A DNA stretch of 34,483 nucleotides from Candidatus Andersenbacteria bacterium RIFCSPHIGHO2_02_FULL_45_11 (GTDB lineage: Bacteria; Patescibacteriota; Andersenbacteria; UBA10190), in the NCBI GenBank assembly GCA_001817055.1, contig MHHP01000016.1, positions 1-34,483 on the forward strand. The letters run 5' to 3'. The translations under genes were made by a program, and so were the position numbers. The notes beneath the pieces are model-generated. The model worked only from the letters and a program-made list of their open reading frames with translations. It ran no database searches and was not told the DNA's origin. Below, piece by piece: positions 25,059 to 32,728 of the stretch; within the stretch, counting starts at the first letter, position 1; every line of letters starts with the position of its first letter.

Positions 25059-25451
25059 TTACAGCGTATCCCTAAGCTCAGAATAATTCTCAGCAATCAT
25101 CCTTTTCCAATTAGCAGTTTCATTACTGCCCCCTAAGTCTGTTTTCCCATACACAAGCAATATGGATACATACTGCTTATCCGGATACCACGCGACGATG
25201 CATCTATTACCAGATCCTTTTGGCGATTGCTTACTTTTTACAATACTAAATTCTGTTTTTACGATTCTTACATGTCCGAGATCAGCAATAGTTTTCGCTT
25301 TCTCTGTGAGAAGTAACCTGTCGATACGCTCAAGCTCTGCAATAATTGCGAGCAAGGTAACGTCCCAATGAGATTTATATTTTTTCTCAAAACTTTTTAT
25401 AAAGTGTCGCTGCGCAAACTGCTCAATTCGTACAGAATAATTCCCTTCCAT
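25059..25451 (-). CDS. RelE-like toxin of the second Panacea module
   Basis: 130 residues. The pattern SVRIEQFAQRHFIKSFEKKYK, an N-terminal helix pair, then LGHVRIVKTEFSIVKS and GNRCIVAWYPDKQYVSILLVYGKTDLGG, fits a RelE-type fold seen in CPR genomes. The catalytic His/Arg/Lys set cannot be assigned from sequence. It begins 5 bases after the antitoxin stop, antitoxin first. It shares little with the first module's toxin. It could instead have another toxic activity, since Panacea antitoxins pair with diverse toxins. Confidence 0.7.
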   Translation of the reverse strand: MEGNYSVRIEQFAQRHFIKSFEKKYKSHWDVTLLAIIAELERIDRLLLTEKAKTIADLGHVRIVKTEFSIVKSKQSPKGSGNRCIVAWYPDKQYVSILLVYGKTDLGGSNETANWKRMIAENYSELRDTL

Positions 25452-25456
25452 AGCGC

Positions 25457-26149
25457 TTAGTACACCAATGCGGAATCTTCTTGGGTTATAAGCTCATATG
25501 GAATAAGCTCATTTTCTCGACACAAAAAGTATGGCAGTTGATTGTGAGTAAAATTTACAATCTCGTTCGTTTTTTTATCTTTCCACTTCTTTGCAATTTT
25601 TTTCATCAATGCACTCTCGCCCTCAGACAACGTTTGAATTTTCTCGTTTTTGTTACTATCTGATTCGCTAATCAAAAACATCTCTTTGCCTTCTGTGTTT
25701 TTATGCTCAATGGTAATTTTCCCAGATTCTTCTAGCTCATCAATTGCACGAAAAAACGCATCGGGTACTGGGCCAAATGTTATCTTCCTATATTGCATAC
25801 CACTCATGCTTTCTAAGTTGTCATAAAACCACGCAAAGTCAGCAAGATACAACAGTTTGGCGAGTTTTGTTTTCGGAATTTTTCCGTCTTCCGAAACGTT
25901 CATACGCAGATATGCGAGTATCATGTGTTTGTATTTTTCCATATTTGGAATAACGCCAGACAACAACTCATCAACACCTATACCAAATAGCGTTGCTAAT
26001 TTCTTTGCTTCGTCCAGGCTCAGTTCCTGTTTACCCGCTTCAATGGCCGTATACGTTGGCCGAGATACACCGATTACTTGCGCCACCTGCTCTTGGGATA
26101 GCTTTTTCTCAATACGAAGCTCTTTTACTTTTTGTATATACATATTCAT
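25457..26149 (-). CDS. HTH-Panacea (DUF4065) antitoxin, second module
   Basis: 230 residues. Xre-type HTH at 5-60 (LRIEKKLSQEQVAQVIGVSRPTYTAIEAGKQELS). A Panacea domain follows (KLAKLLYLADFAWFYDNLESMSGMQYRKITFGPVPDAF), then a helical tail ending NFTHNQLPYFLCRENELIPYEL. The start at 26149 fits a leaderless transcript; an internal ATG two codons on (26143) is possible. The promoter and a perfect 9-bp-arm inverted repeat over the start codon indicate autorepression. It leads a toxin and, 51 bases later, hsdR. Confidence 0.88.
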   Translation of the reverse strand: MNMYIQKVKELRIEKKLSQEQVAQVIGVSRPTYTAIEAGKQELSLDEAKKLATLFGIGVDELLSGVIPNMEKYKHMILAYLRMNVSEDGKIPKTKLAKLLYLADFAWFYDNLESMSGMQYRKITFGPVPDAFFRAIDELEESGKITIEHKNTEGKEMFLISESDSNKNEKIQTLSEGESALMKKIAKKWKDKKTNEIVNFTHNQLPYFLCRENELIPYELITQEDSALVY

Positions 26150-26185
26150 GTATATAAGTATATGCCAAGAATGTAATATAGTCAA
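26135..26185 (-). promoter_or_regulatory. promoter and operator of the second Panacea module
   Basis: TTGACT (26180-26185), 17-base spacer, TATACT (26157-26162), then 7 bases to ATG 26149. Directly downstream of the -10 is a perfect inverted repeat, TATATACAT / ATGTATATA with a 4-base spacer (26135-26156), which spans the transcript start and the start codon. This is an operator position where bound protein would block both polymerase and ribosome. Confidence 0.8.
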
Positions 26186-26203
26186 TCAACTTTTGCTTAT
26201 TTA

Positions 26204-26231
26204 TTGACATATTTGGTAATAGGATTACAAT
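26204..26231 (+). promoter_or_regulatory. promoter of the KTSC-like gene
   Basis: Consensus TTGACA (26204-26209), 16-base spacer, TACAAT (26226-26231), 5 bases to GTG 26237. It is divergent from the second Panacea promoter, 18 bases between the two -35 boxes, so both may be influenced by the same operator. Confidence 0.7.
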
Positions 26232-26236
26232 GAGCG

Positions 26237-26509
26237 GTGCCAGATTCGTCGGGCTGGCAACTAATCAACCAAGAATCAAAGCACATGACTCCATATAAAA
26301 ATTTGTCTGGTGATTCGAGTGTCGATGCATACGAATATACAAGCAACAGTATTACTGTTCGATTTAATGACGGCATGCATTACCTATACTCAACACGTCA
26401 AAATCCAATGAGCGAAATCCTGCAAATGCAAAGTTACGCAGATGCTGGCAGCGGTCTAGGCACAATGCTTTCGACCAAGCCATATCATCCACACGATTCT
26501 AAGTGGTAA
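26237..26509 (+). CDS. KTSC-like small protein
   Basis: 90 residues from the GTG at 26237, or 74 from ATG 26285. I prefer the GTG because it sits 5 bases after the -10, but the conserved part begins later. GDSSVDAYEYTSNSITVRFNDGMHYLYSTRQNP resembles the beta hairpin of the KTSC domain (serine after the turn, then aromatic-rich strand). The C-terminal cysteine that gives the family its name is absent. No catalytic activity is established for KTSC proteins. It lies divergent from the second Panacea module and convergent with hsdS, thus between R and MS of the restriction system. Confidence 0.5.
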   Translation: MPDSSGWQLINQESKHMTPYKNLSGDSSVDAYEYTSNSITVRFNDGMHYLYSTRQNPMSEILQMQSYADAGSGLGTMLSTKPYHPHDSKW

Positions 26510-26536
26510 TGCAGTTCGAAAAAGTCGCACTTTACT

Positions 26537-26568
26537 AAAGAGTCCGTATACATTGCGGTCTCTTTTTT
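26537..26568 (+). terminator. terminator of the KTSC-like gene, possibly bidirectional
   Basis: AAAGAG-T-CCG / CGG-T-CTCTTT stem with an internal T/T mismatch, then a six-T run on the plus strand. It overlaps the final codons of hsdS by two bases. On the minus strand the U-tract is poor. Confidence 0.75.
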
Positions 26569-27718
26569 ATAATTCCCCCGCAAATGCTTTTTTAAGCACC
26601 GATTTTTTCAATTCCTCCAAATCAGCCAGTTTTTGCGTATAAATCGCCTCAAGTTTTTTCGTTTCCGCCGAAAGCGCATCGAGCTTGGTGACGATAGCCT
26701 TTTGATTGAGGAGTGGAGGGTATGGGATGGGAATAGCATTCAACATCTTTTGATTTAGTTTTGGCTGGGCCATTCCACTAACATACGGATTCAGCTTTAT
26801 AGAATTTAGATAATATTCTACAAACTTTTGAGTATGTATTTTTTCAAACCTTAATATATGCGCGTGGTTATTAACCCATGATTTACCGCTGATGGAGAAT
26901 GCGATTGGATATGTACGAGCCAGTAAGTTTGCCCCATCCTCTGAAACTAAAAGTAAATCATTATCAAAAATATATTCACCAACATAATCCACAACTCCTG
27001 ATGCACCATAATATGGGTATTCGCCAGAAGTACGGAACTTTTTTGTTATAGGGATTCTTTTATTGTCCATATTTTCAGAAATTTCATTCAGTTTTTTCTC
27101 CTCCCAATCCGTACCAGGATTCGCAAAAACACTCTGTAAATATGATCCAAAAAGTTCTTTTGAATTTTGTAGATTTTTTTCAGTATTTTCTTTCGCTTTC
27201 GATATTTTTGAGAGGATATCGTCTAGGATTTTTACGATGCGACGTTGCTCAGCGAGAGGCGGGATATGGAGTTCTAAACTTTGCAGCTTTTGAATTGTCA
27301 GTGTATCGACCGTTGCTCCATTACCTCGGTCGAGTTGGTCGAAAAAGAGGGGCGACTTTAACCACATATTAACGAACTCACTACGTACTTCGATGCCTTG
27401 TTTCAGCCATAAAACGCTTGCATCTTTAAAATAGAATCTGTCACTATCTCGTACCACATACGAATTCCCAATCGTTCCGATTGCAGTTAGGACAATATCA
27501 CCAGCTTGCGGAACTCCCGTTTGTTCCGATAGTTGAGCAAAGTGTTCTTCGGATATATATAATTCATTGTCCACAAAACCGTCGGCAGCCAATCGTGTTA
27601 TTTCCCGCCCACGATAAAAAGGGACTCCGCTTGTCTTCCATTGTGACTTCAAAACACGTTTACTTGAGCCAATTTGATAAAGCTCCCCAAGCTTTTTTGT
27701 TTGCCAGTTAATTTTCAT
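26567..27718 (-). CDS. hsdS: type I restriction enzyme, S (specificity) subunit
   Basis: 383 residues with the classic two-TRD layout. TRD1 is at about 10-150 (SGVPFYRGREITRL, LTAIGTIGN), followed by conserved helix IPPLAEQRRIVKILDDILSKI. TRD2 is at about 205-345 (GEYPYYGASGVVDYVGEYIFDND, LLLVSEDGANLL), followed by a second helix (NQKAIVTKLDALSAETKKLEAIY). The two halves set the bipartite recognition sequence, not predictable here. Start 27718 is fixed by ATGA overlap with the preceding gene; longer frames read into it. It is the last gene of the four-gene hsdM operon. Confidence 0.95.
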   Translation of the reverse strand: MKINWQTKKLGELYQIGSSKRVLKSQWKTSGVPFYRGREITRLAADGFVDNELYISEEHFAQLSEQTGVPQAGDIVLTAIGTIGNSYVVRDSDRFYFKDASVLWLKQGIEVRSEFVNMWLKSPLFFDQLDRGNGATVDTLTIQKLQSLELHIPPLAEQRRIVKILDDILSKISKAKENTEKNLQNSKELFGSYLQSVFANPGTDWEEKKLNEISENMDNKRIPITKKFRTSGEYPYYGASGVVDYVGEYIFDNDLLLVSEDGANLLARTYPIAFSISGKSWVNNHAHILRFEKIHTQKFVEYYLNSIKLNPYVSGMAQPKLNQKMLNAIPIPYPPLLNQKAIVTKLDALSAETKKLEAIYTQKLADLEELKKSVLKKAFAGEL

Positions 27719-28320
27719 AATTTTCCCGAGCTCTGGCAAAAGTCTTTATCTTCTTTTGTAAAATATCTATTACTCTCTATATCTTGGTATTCAAGGTAAA
27801 TTTCATTATCCTTATTAGTTTTTTCAAATTTATTATTGTCATACGATGCATGTATCGCACCTCCAATGGGCAACCACCCCCATTTTTCAAACAAAATAAT
27901 CTTTTTACCAACTTCTTTGCCATTTTCAGTAATAGCCTCCTCTGTAATTTCATTTCCAAAATGGAGTTTGTATTTTTTATGCTGAATAATTATATGTCCA
28001 GAAATATCTTTAACAATGTTTTTTTGGTTTAGAAACTCTAAAGTAAAGCCATTGCTTTGAATATCTGAGGTAGAATTCACTTTCCAGTCCAATATTTTTC
28101 CTTGCCTCAAAATTACAGGCCTTAGAGCTGATTCAACGGTCTGATTGGCCATTCTGTGCGTGTCATACGCATACCAAATCAAAACTATTAAAGTAGCTAT
28201 CAATGCGAGTAAATTCAATGGTGCATAGAGTTCCGGGAATTCAAAAATTCCCACCACGATAACAGTGCCGAAAATAATCAACAAAACATCTATTCCGATT
28301 TCTTTTGCATGCCACGTCAT
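27715..28320 (-). CDS. unknown two-TM protein embedded between hsdM and hsdS
   Basis: 201 residues. Two N-terminal membrane helices (IDVLLIIFGTVIVVGIF about 9-25; LNLLALIATLIVLIWYAY about 35-52) are joined by a short loop. A juxtamembrane RMANQTVESALRP follows, then about 130 residues of mainly beta sequence, probably cytoplasmic (WKVNSTSDIQSNGFTLEFLNQKNIVKD..., HIIIQHKKYKLHFGN). The anchor followed by ESALRPVI resembles a loose class of small two-TM proteins, without known function. Start 28320 is set by ATGA overlap with the zinc-ribbon gene, and its TGA overlaps hsdS. Candidate membrane effector or membrane tether of the restriction system; that is inference. Confidence 0.75.
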   Translation of the reverse strand: MTWHAKEIGIDVLLIIFGTVIVVGIFEFPELYAPLNLLALIATLIVLIWYAYDTHRMANQTVESALRPVILRQGKILDWKVNSTSDIQSNGFTLEFLNQKNIVKDISGHIIIQHKKYKLHFGNEITEEAITENGKEVGKKIILFEKWGWLPIGGAIHASYDNNKFEKTNKDNEIYLEYQDIESNRYFTKEDKDFCQSSGKL

Positions 28321-28901
28321 AATTGCAAGAATTTTTGAAGTAGCGGCTGTAGAATTTGCCAAATCGTCAAAGAATTCGCTGTAACTGAAATTGTTTCCGA
28401 AATGCCGCTCATAAGAGTTTTAATAACCGTCTTTTTACGATTTTCCGACTTCTGAAACAGTTCTTTAGTAATTACATCTAGACTTTCAAGAACTTCGCTC
28501 TGCTGCTCTTTCGATAAACCTTGTTCACTTAAAATTGCTTCTGAAAACTTTTTTATATTTTCTGCAAGCTCTATCTGTGATACTGAATATAAAGTATCAA
28601 TGGTTTGATCTAAATTTTGAATATTACTTGTATTGAGTATACCGATCTGGCTATCATTTATCGCGATATGATTAACTGTCGACCCTGCAACTAATATTGA
28701 TCTTTTTAATGGGTATCTGGCGCCAGTAGAAATGCCAAACATGGAGTCAATCGAATCGTGAATATAATTCATTTCTTCGCGCAATGCATCACTCTGTTTC
28801 TGCACCGTTCCTTGTAATAGCGCCCAGCATTGTAAGCATAAGGGGATTTTTTGTGGTCCTACCTCGCCCACAGCATTATTATCGCATTGGTTACACTTCA
28901 T
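28317..28901 (-). CDS. unknown zinc-ribbon protein embedded between hsdM and hsdS
   Basis: 194 residues. N-terminal zinc ribbon C3-x2-C6 and C22-x2-C25 (CNQC, CLQC). Then helix and a strand segment IAINDSQIGILNTSNIQNL, a motif type I associate with several uncharacterised proteins next to defence or nucleotide-signalling genes. A long acidic helix follows (KFSEAILSEQGLSKEQQSEVLESLDVITKEL), and a hydrophobic amphipathic C-terminus (IWQILQPLLQKFLQL) that may touch membrane. Not a known type I subunit. Both ends overlap neighbours by ATGA. Its direct neighbour is the two-TM protein, with which it probably acts. Function not assigned. Confidence 0.75.
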   Translation of the reverse strand: MKCNQCDNNAVGEVGPQKIPLCLQCWALLQGTVQKQSDALREEMNYIHDSIDSMFGISTGARYPLKRSILVAGSTVNHIAINDSQIGILNTSNIQNLDQTIDTLYSVSQIELAENIKKFSEAILSEQGLSKEQQSEVLESLDVITKELFQKSENRKKTVIKTLMSGISETISVTANSLTIWQILQPLLQKFLQL

Positions 28902-30349
28902 ATTAATTTTTTAATATCAATGAGAAGCTTTCCATTTTCCTTATCCAACTTACCCATTTCCTCCAGTATCTCTTTCGGCTCACGCAAAAGTTCTTCATCC
29001 GTTTTGGTTGGATTTTTGACGGATAAATCGAATGTTACTTGGTTTATGCCTTCTATCTTTACGCTCCAAGAATTTTTGCTGTCTGCGTTGATTTTTTGGA
29101 GTTCTACAAATTCTGCTAAATCATTTTCGTTCAGCGGATTACCTTTGCCAAGATTGCGATCGAGATTGAGTTGGTAATACCAAATTTTCTTCGTCGGCTT
29201 ACCTTTTTCGAAAAAGAGTACAATAGTTTTTACTCCGGCGCCTTGAAAGGTACCACCCGGCAAATCAAGCACTGCATAAAGACTACAAGTTTCCAGTAGA
29301 AGCTTACGCAAAGAAACTGATGCGTTATCGGTATTTGAGAGAAATGTATTTTTAATAACTATGCCAGCCCTGCCGCCCGCTTTGAGAATTTTTATAAAAT
29401 GCTGGAGAAAAAGAAACGCAGTTTCGCCCGTTTTAATAGGAAAGTTCTGTTGAATTTCTCGCCCAATACCTGCACCAAATGGTGGGTTCGCCAGTACAAT
29501 ATCGTAGCGGTCTTTTTCTTGAATGTCGTTAATATTTTCTGCGAGCGTATTGATGTGTTTGATATGCGGCGCTTCAATGCCATGCAATATCATATTCATA
29601 ATGCCGATAATATAGGCCAAGGATTTTATTTCTTTGCCATAGAACGTTTTATTTTGCAGTATCGCCATTTGGCTGGAAGAAAGCTTTGTTTGGTTTTGCG
29701 TAAGGTAGTTAAACGCTTCCACCAAAAACCCTGCGCTACCGCACGCACCATCGTAAATAGTTTCTCCAATTTTTGGCGCAACTACTCTAACTATAGTTTT
29801 GATAAGCGGGCGCGGCGTATAGTACTCTCCCCCGTTACGTCCGGCATTCCCCATGTTCTTGATTTTTGATTCATATAAGTGCGATAGCTCATGCTTTTCT
29901 TCGTATAAACGGAAATGCATATCATCCACAATATTCAAAATTTCCCGCAATTTATATCCGCTAGAAATTTTGTTCTTCAGTTCTGAAAAAATTTCACCTA
30001 TTTTATATTCGATTGTATTTGGATCTTCTGCTTTAAATTTTTTCAAGTACGGGAAAAGGTTAACATTTACAAATTCTTTTAGGTCATCGCCATCCAACGC
30101 CTTGCTATGCTCAAGTTTATTGTCCGCCCCCTTAGGGCAAGCCCACGCATTCCAACGATACTCGGGAGCTAAAATATATTCATAACTCTTCCCCGCAAGT
30201 GCGAATTCCGTCTTCTTCGTTTCTTCCAGATCATCAAGGTATTTTAAAAACAAGATCCATGACGTTTGCTCTACATAATCAAGCTCTGTTGCAGAGCCAG
30301 AATCTGTATGTAGAATATTGTCTATATTTTTAAATGCTTGTTCAAACAC
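28898..30349 (-). CDS. hsdM: type I restriction-modification, M (DNA adenine methyltransferase) subunit
   Basis: 483 residues. The N-terminal helical HsdM_N domain (1-140, ELDYVEQTSWILFLKYLDDLEE) is followed by an N6-adenine methyltransferase. GEYYTPRPLI (174-183), SAM motif DGACGSAGF (200-208) and catalytic NPPF (288-291) are all present, so it should be active. Start is GTG at 30349; a TTGTAA-N17-TATATT promoter leaves 6 bases, implying a leaderless mRNA. An ATG at 30352 is out of frame. It heads the operon hsdM, zinc-ribbon gene, two-TM gene, hsdS, each overlapping the next by four bases. Confidence 0.95.
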   Translation of the reverse strand: MFEQAFKNIDNILHTDSGSATELDYVEQTSWILFLKYLDDLEETKKTEFALAGKSYEYILAPEYRWNAWACPKGADNKLEHSKALDGDDLKEFVNVNLFPYLKKFKAEDPNTIEYKIGEIFSELKNKISSGYKLREILNIVDDMHFRLYEEKHELSHLYESKIKNMGNAGRNGGEYYTPRPLIKTIVRVVAPKIGETIYDGACGSAGFLVEAFNYLTQNQTKLSSSQMAILQNKTFYGKEIKSLAYIIGIMNMILHGIEAPHIKHINTLAENINDIQEKDRYDIVLANPPFGAGIGREIQQNFPIKTGETAFLFLQHFIKILKAGGRAGIVIKNTFLSNTDNASVSLRKLLLETCSLYAVLDLPGGTFQGAGVKTIVLFFEKGKPTKKIWYYQLNLDRNLGKGNPLNENDLAEFVELQKINADSKNSWSVKIEGINQVTFDLSVKNPTKTDEELLREPKEILEEMGKLDKENGKLLIDIKKLI

Positions 30350-30355
30350 ATGCTA

Positions 30356-30384
30356 AATATAGCCGTAAATTTGCCGGTTTACAA
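30356..30384 (-). promoter_or_regulatory. promoter of the hsdM operon
   Basis: TTGTAA (30379-30384), 17-base spacer, TATATT (30356-30361), then 6 bases to the GTG. The same -35 hexamer and spacing occur at the first Panacea promoter. Confidence 0.75.
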
Positions 30385-30410
30385 CATGAAATACGTACGG
30401 TTTGCGAACA

Positions 30411-30436
30411 TGGATCCCCGCATTCGCGAGGATGAC
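30411..30436 (-). repeat. REP-like hairpin, variant C
   Basis: On the minus strand GTCAT, stem ATCCTCGC / GCGGGGAT (8 bp with one T-G), loop GAAT, then CCA. It starts 1 base after the radC stop, in the same orientation as the gene, and has the same frame as copies A and B. Confidence 0.75.
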
Positions 30437-30437
30437 G

Positions 30438-31145
30438 CTATTTCAACAACCCTTCTGTACGAAAGCTAAAATGATCGGTTTTGGTGACGATGACGTGATC
30501 TAGCAGACCTATGCCCATGAGCGTGCCAGCTTCTGCGAGGCGTTGCGTTACCGCAAAATCAGCTTCGCTGGGGTGTGGATCGCCAGAGGGATGATTATGA
30601 GCTACGGCGATGCTTGCGGCATGGTGGGATATGGCGATTTCGAACGTTTCGCGCGGATGCACGAGGCTGGAATTTAATGTGCCAACGGTAACGGGATCCG
30701 TACTCGCTACACGATTGCGATTATCGAATGAGATAACGAAAAAGTGTTCCCTATTCCAATCACGCATTTTCTTACGAACAATCTCTGCTATTTGGTTAGC
30801 CATTGCCACGGCTTCAGAATTGTTTTTCTTGCGCTCTTTCTTACGCTCCACTTTTATAACCCGTCTGGCAATTTCAAGACTGGCTTTGAGCTGCAACGCT
30901 TTTGCGGGGCCAAGGCCTTTGATTTGTTGCAAGTCTTCGAGCGATGCATTCACGATGGCCTCTAGAGTTTTAAACTGTTTCATTAAATCGCGCGCAATAT
31001 TCATAACCGATTGGCCGGCCACTCCCCTGCCAAGCAATACGGCTAGTAGTTCTTGCGCGGATATTTTATCAGCCCCTTCGCGCACCATACGTTCACGCGG
31101 ACGTTCATCGAGAGGCAAGTCGTGAACTGTGAAAGAATCGGACAT
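30438..31145 (-). CDS. radC: RadC-family JAMM/MPN+ protein
   Basis: 235 residues. N-terminal helix-hairpin-helix part (ISAQELLAVLLGRG, IKGLGPAKALQLKASLEIARRV) and a C-terminal JAMM domain with zinc-ligand motif HNHPSGDPHPSEAD. The intact His-x-His and Asp argue for a functional metal site. Once linked to recombination repair, its biochemical role is still unclear; it is often found with mobile or defence genes, as here next to hsdM. TAAAAT lies 7 bases before the ATG, so the start is probably leaderless. An RNA-type hairpin follows the stop by one base. Confidence 0.95.
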   Translation of the reverse strand: MSDSFTVHDLPLDERPRERMVREGADKISAQELLAVLLGRGVAGQSVMNIARDLMKQFKTLEAIVNASLEDLQQIKGLGPAKALQLKASLEIARRVIKVERKKERKKNNSEAVAMANQIAEIVRKKMRDWNREHFFVISFDNRNRVASTDPVTVGTLNSSLVHPRETFEIAISHHAASIAVAHNHPSGDPHPSEADFAVTQRLAEAGTLMGIGLLDHVIVTKTDHFSFRTEGLLK

Positions 31146-31152
31146 TATGGCT

Positions 31153-31158
31153 ATTTTA
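31153..31158 (-). promoter_or_regulatory. -10 box of radC
   Basis: TAAAAT, 7 bases before the ATG. It lies in a 15-base string (31150-31164) that recurs identically at 33158-33172, in front of the EamA gene start. No -35. Confidence 0.45.
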
Positions 31159-31170
31159 TCATGGTTGCAT

Positions 31171-31219
31171 GGGTCCCCTGGTCAAGCCTGCCTACCGGTC
31201 AGGCAGGTCCGAGGATGAC
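31171..31219 (-). repeat. composite REP-like element with a second repeat inserted
   Basis: On the minus strand it begins GTCATCCTCGGA and ends CTTGACCAGGGGACCC, i.e. the same GTCAT/CTTGA-loop design as the other copies. A 21-base block CCTGCCT-GACCGGT-AGGCAGG, itself a hairpin, is inserted between the left arm and the loop. It starts 3 bases after the stop of the broken helicase. Confidence 0.65.
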
Positions 31220-31222
31220 AAC

Positions 31223-32462
31223 TCACTTCCCGCCAGATGCTTTTACGAAATTACTGTGCATGGTGGCGATGCCTGACACTTCCATACCTGCAAACATGTT
31301 TTCGGCTATTTGGGAACTATCACGGAATTCGCTGTCTTTTTCGAGAACGCCCGGATGCACTTCAAATGCGCGCGTAAAACGATTATCAGGCCAAATCTAG
31401 GCTGATACCTTGGCTTTTATGGACTGTTATAGCCCACGCAAGGCGTAAGGGTAATTGCGTTATAGATGCTAGCACCCTGCCGTTATCTTCCACGCCCCAA
31501 TCCATTTCTTCCACGTCTATCTTGCGCCCTTCTTTTGTTTTTACTATGGGGTGACCATCCAGCTTACTAAAACCCTGTACAGTGCCGAGCGTTCCGTTTA
31601 CGAAATGTTCTTTCTGGTTATTCTTGGTGAACATTACTGCTGCCCCTATTTTTAACGAGAGGCGTTCTGGCGATAAGCACCCTTTTTGCAAACTTGCCAC
31701 CAATGCCTTTGCGCCTTTTGCGCGCATAGTAAATAGTTTTGCCTCGCCTGGTATCTTATTCAAGATATCCGTATTCACCCTATCTACGTCAACGTTATGG
31801 GAAAATAGCTTGGGAATATTTTGCGGAGCTGCGTGTTCACTTGTTCTTCTTTTTTCTAAATGCTCTATATGAATTGCATCGAAGCTATTACTGCGAATAG
31901 CTGATAGTAATTCTAAAAATGGTGTGTCATCTTGCCGATGCTGTTCGCTGATGTAGCACACAATAGGATTGGCCTCACGCCACGCAAGAGCGTCGTATGC
32001 AAAGGAGGTTGCCTGCGAGGTTCGGTTTACGGGCGGTAATTGGAAAAAATCCCCCACCAAAATAACTTGCAGGCCGCCAAACGGTTCTGGGGAATCTTTA
32101 ACTGCCCTACACACAGCATCCACCATATCGATCATATTTGATGCCAGCATAGACACTTCATCTATAATGAGCACACGGGCACGGCTGATTCTCTTGGTGA
32201 TGTATTCTCGCGAAGCGATGGCGTCTATATCATACTTGCTCAGACTATTCTTTATTCCGATTCCGCTCCATGAGTGGATGGTGATGCCGCCAATGTGCGT
32301 AGCCGCAATGCCTGTTGATGCCGTAATGGCAACGTCTATTTTATGCTCACGAAGATAGCGAACGTACTGATTTATAGTATGTGTTTTACCCGCACCCGGC
32401 TCCCCGGTGAGAAACACGTTGGCTCCTGTCTTTAAAATAGTAAGCGCCTCTTCTTGGGTCAT
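31223..32462 (-). pseudogene. PIF1/RecD-like helicase gene with internal deletion and frameshift
   Basis: 5'-3' SF1B helicase family. Walker A GEPGAGKT (about 20-27), Walker B IIDEVSML, GDFFQLPPV and AWAITVHKSQGISLD are present, then the frame stops at 31386 after LA. In the next frame the sequence continues IWPDNRFTRAFEVHPGVLEKDSEFRDSS to a TGA at 31223, the usual end of this family. The stretch between, which in relatives holds motif VI (GYVALSR, the arginine finger) and is roughly 30 residues long, is missing. Without it ATP hydrolysis should fail. Either an inactivated gene or an assembly error. The start at ATG 32462 shares a base with the upstream stop (TGATG). Confidence 0.8.
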
Positions 32463-32650
32463 CAAAGAGATCCTATTTTGAGTAACCGACGATTATGGCT
32501 TGGGGATGTGTTAAGCGCCGGAAAATCCTCAACATGCACCCATGCGAGGCCCGTTGATTTATGAAGTGCTTCCAATTCATCAAATGGCACATAGCCTTTA
32601 AGCAATTCTACGAGTGGTTGATCTTCTTCCATAGAACTACTGTAGCTCAT
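32462..32650 (-). CDS. small hypothetical protein coupled to the PIF1-like helicase
   Basis: 62 residues, no family recognised; acidic N-terminus (MEEDQPLVELLKGYVPFDELEALHKS) and basic C-terminus (SHNRRLLKIGSL). It ends with TGATG shared with the helicase start, which supports it being real. ATG at 32650 or 32632 could be the start. A GGCTTT...AAAGCC hairpin sits just before the first ATG. With the helicase broken, its status is unclear. Confidence 0.55.
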   Translation of the reverse strand: MSYSSSMEEDQPLVELLKGYVPFDELEALHKSTGLAWVHVEDFPALNTSPSHNRRLLKIGSL

Positions 32651-32705
32651 TTTGGCTTTGTATGAAAAAGCCTATCGGGAACAGCAAGAAGAATTACCGC
32701 CATGT

Positions 32706-32720
32706 GACTCCGCTCAGGGC
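32706..32720. repeat. partial dispersed repeat (GACTCCGCTCAGGGC)
   Basis: Matches, by recall, one arm of the dispersed repeat CCCTGAGCGNAGTC..., a relative of the 19-base element inside the lipase; both start CCCTGAGC. It is between the EamA stop and the small coupled gene. The rest of this 78-base gap shows only the hairpin mentioned there. Confidence 0.35.
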
Positions 32721-32728
32721 GATTTTGG

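Noticed and set aside
29399..29869. 156-codon plus-strand frame
   Set aside because: Antisense to the conserved catalytic core of hsdM; no family pattern.
30610..31125. 171-codon plus-strand frame
   Set aside because: Antisense to radC, serine/arginine-rich shadow.
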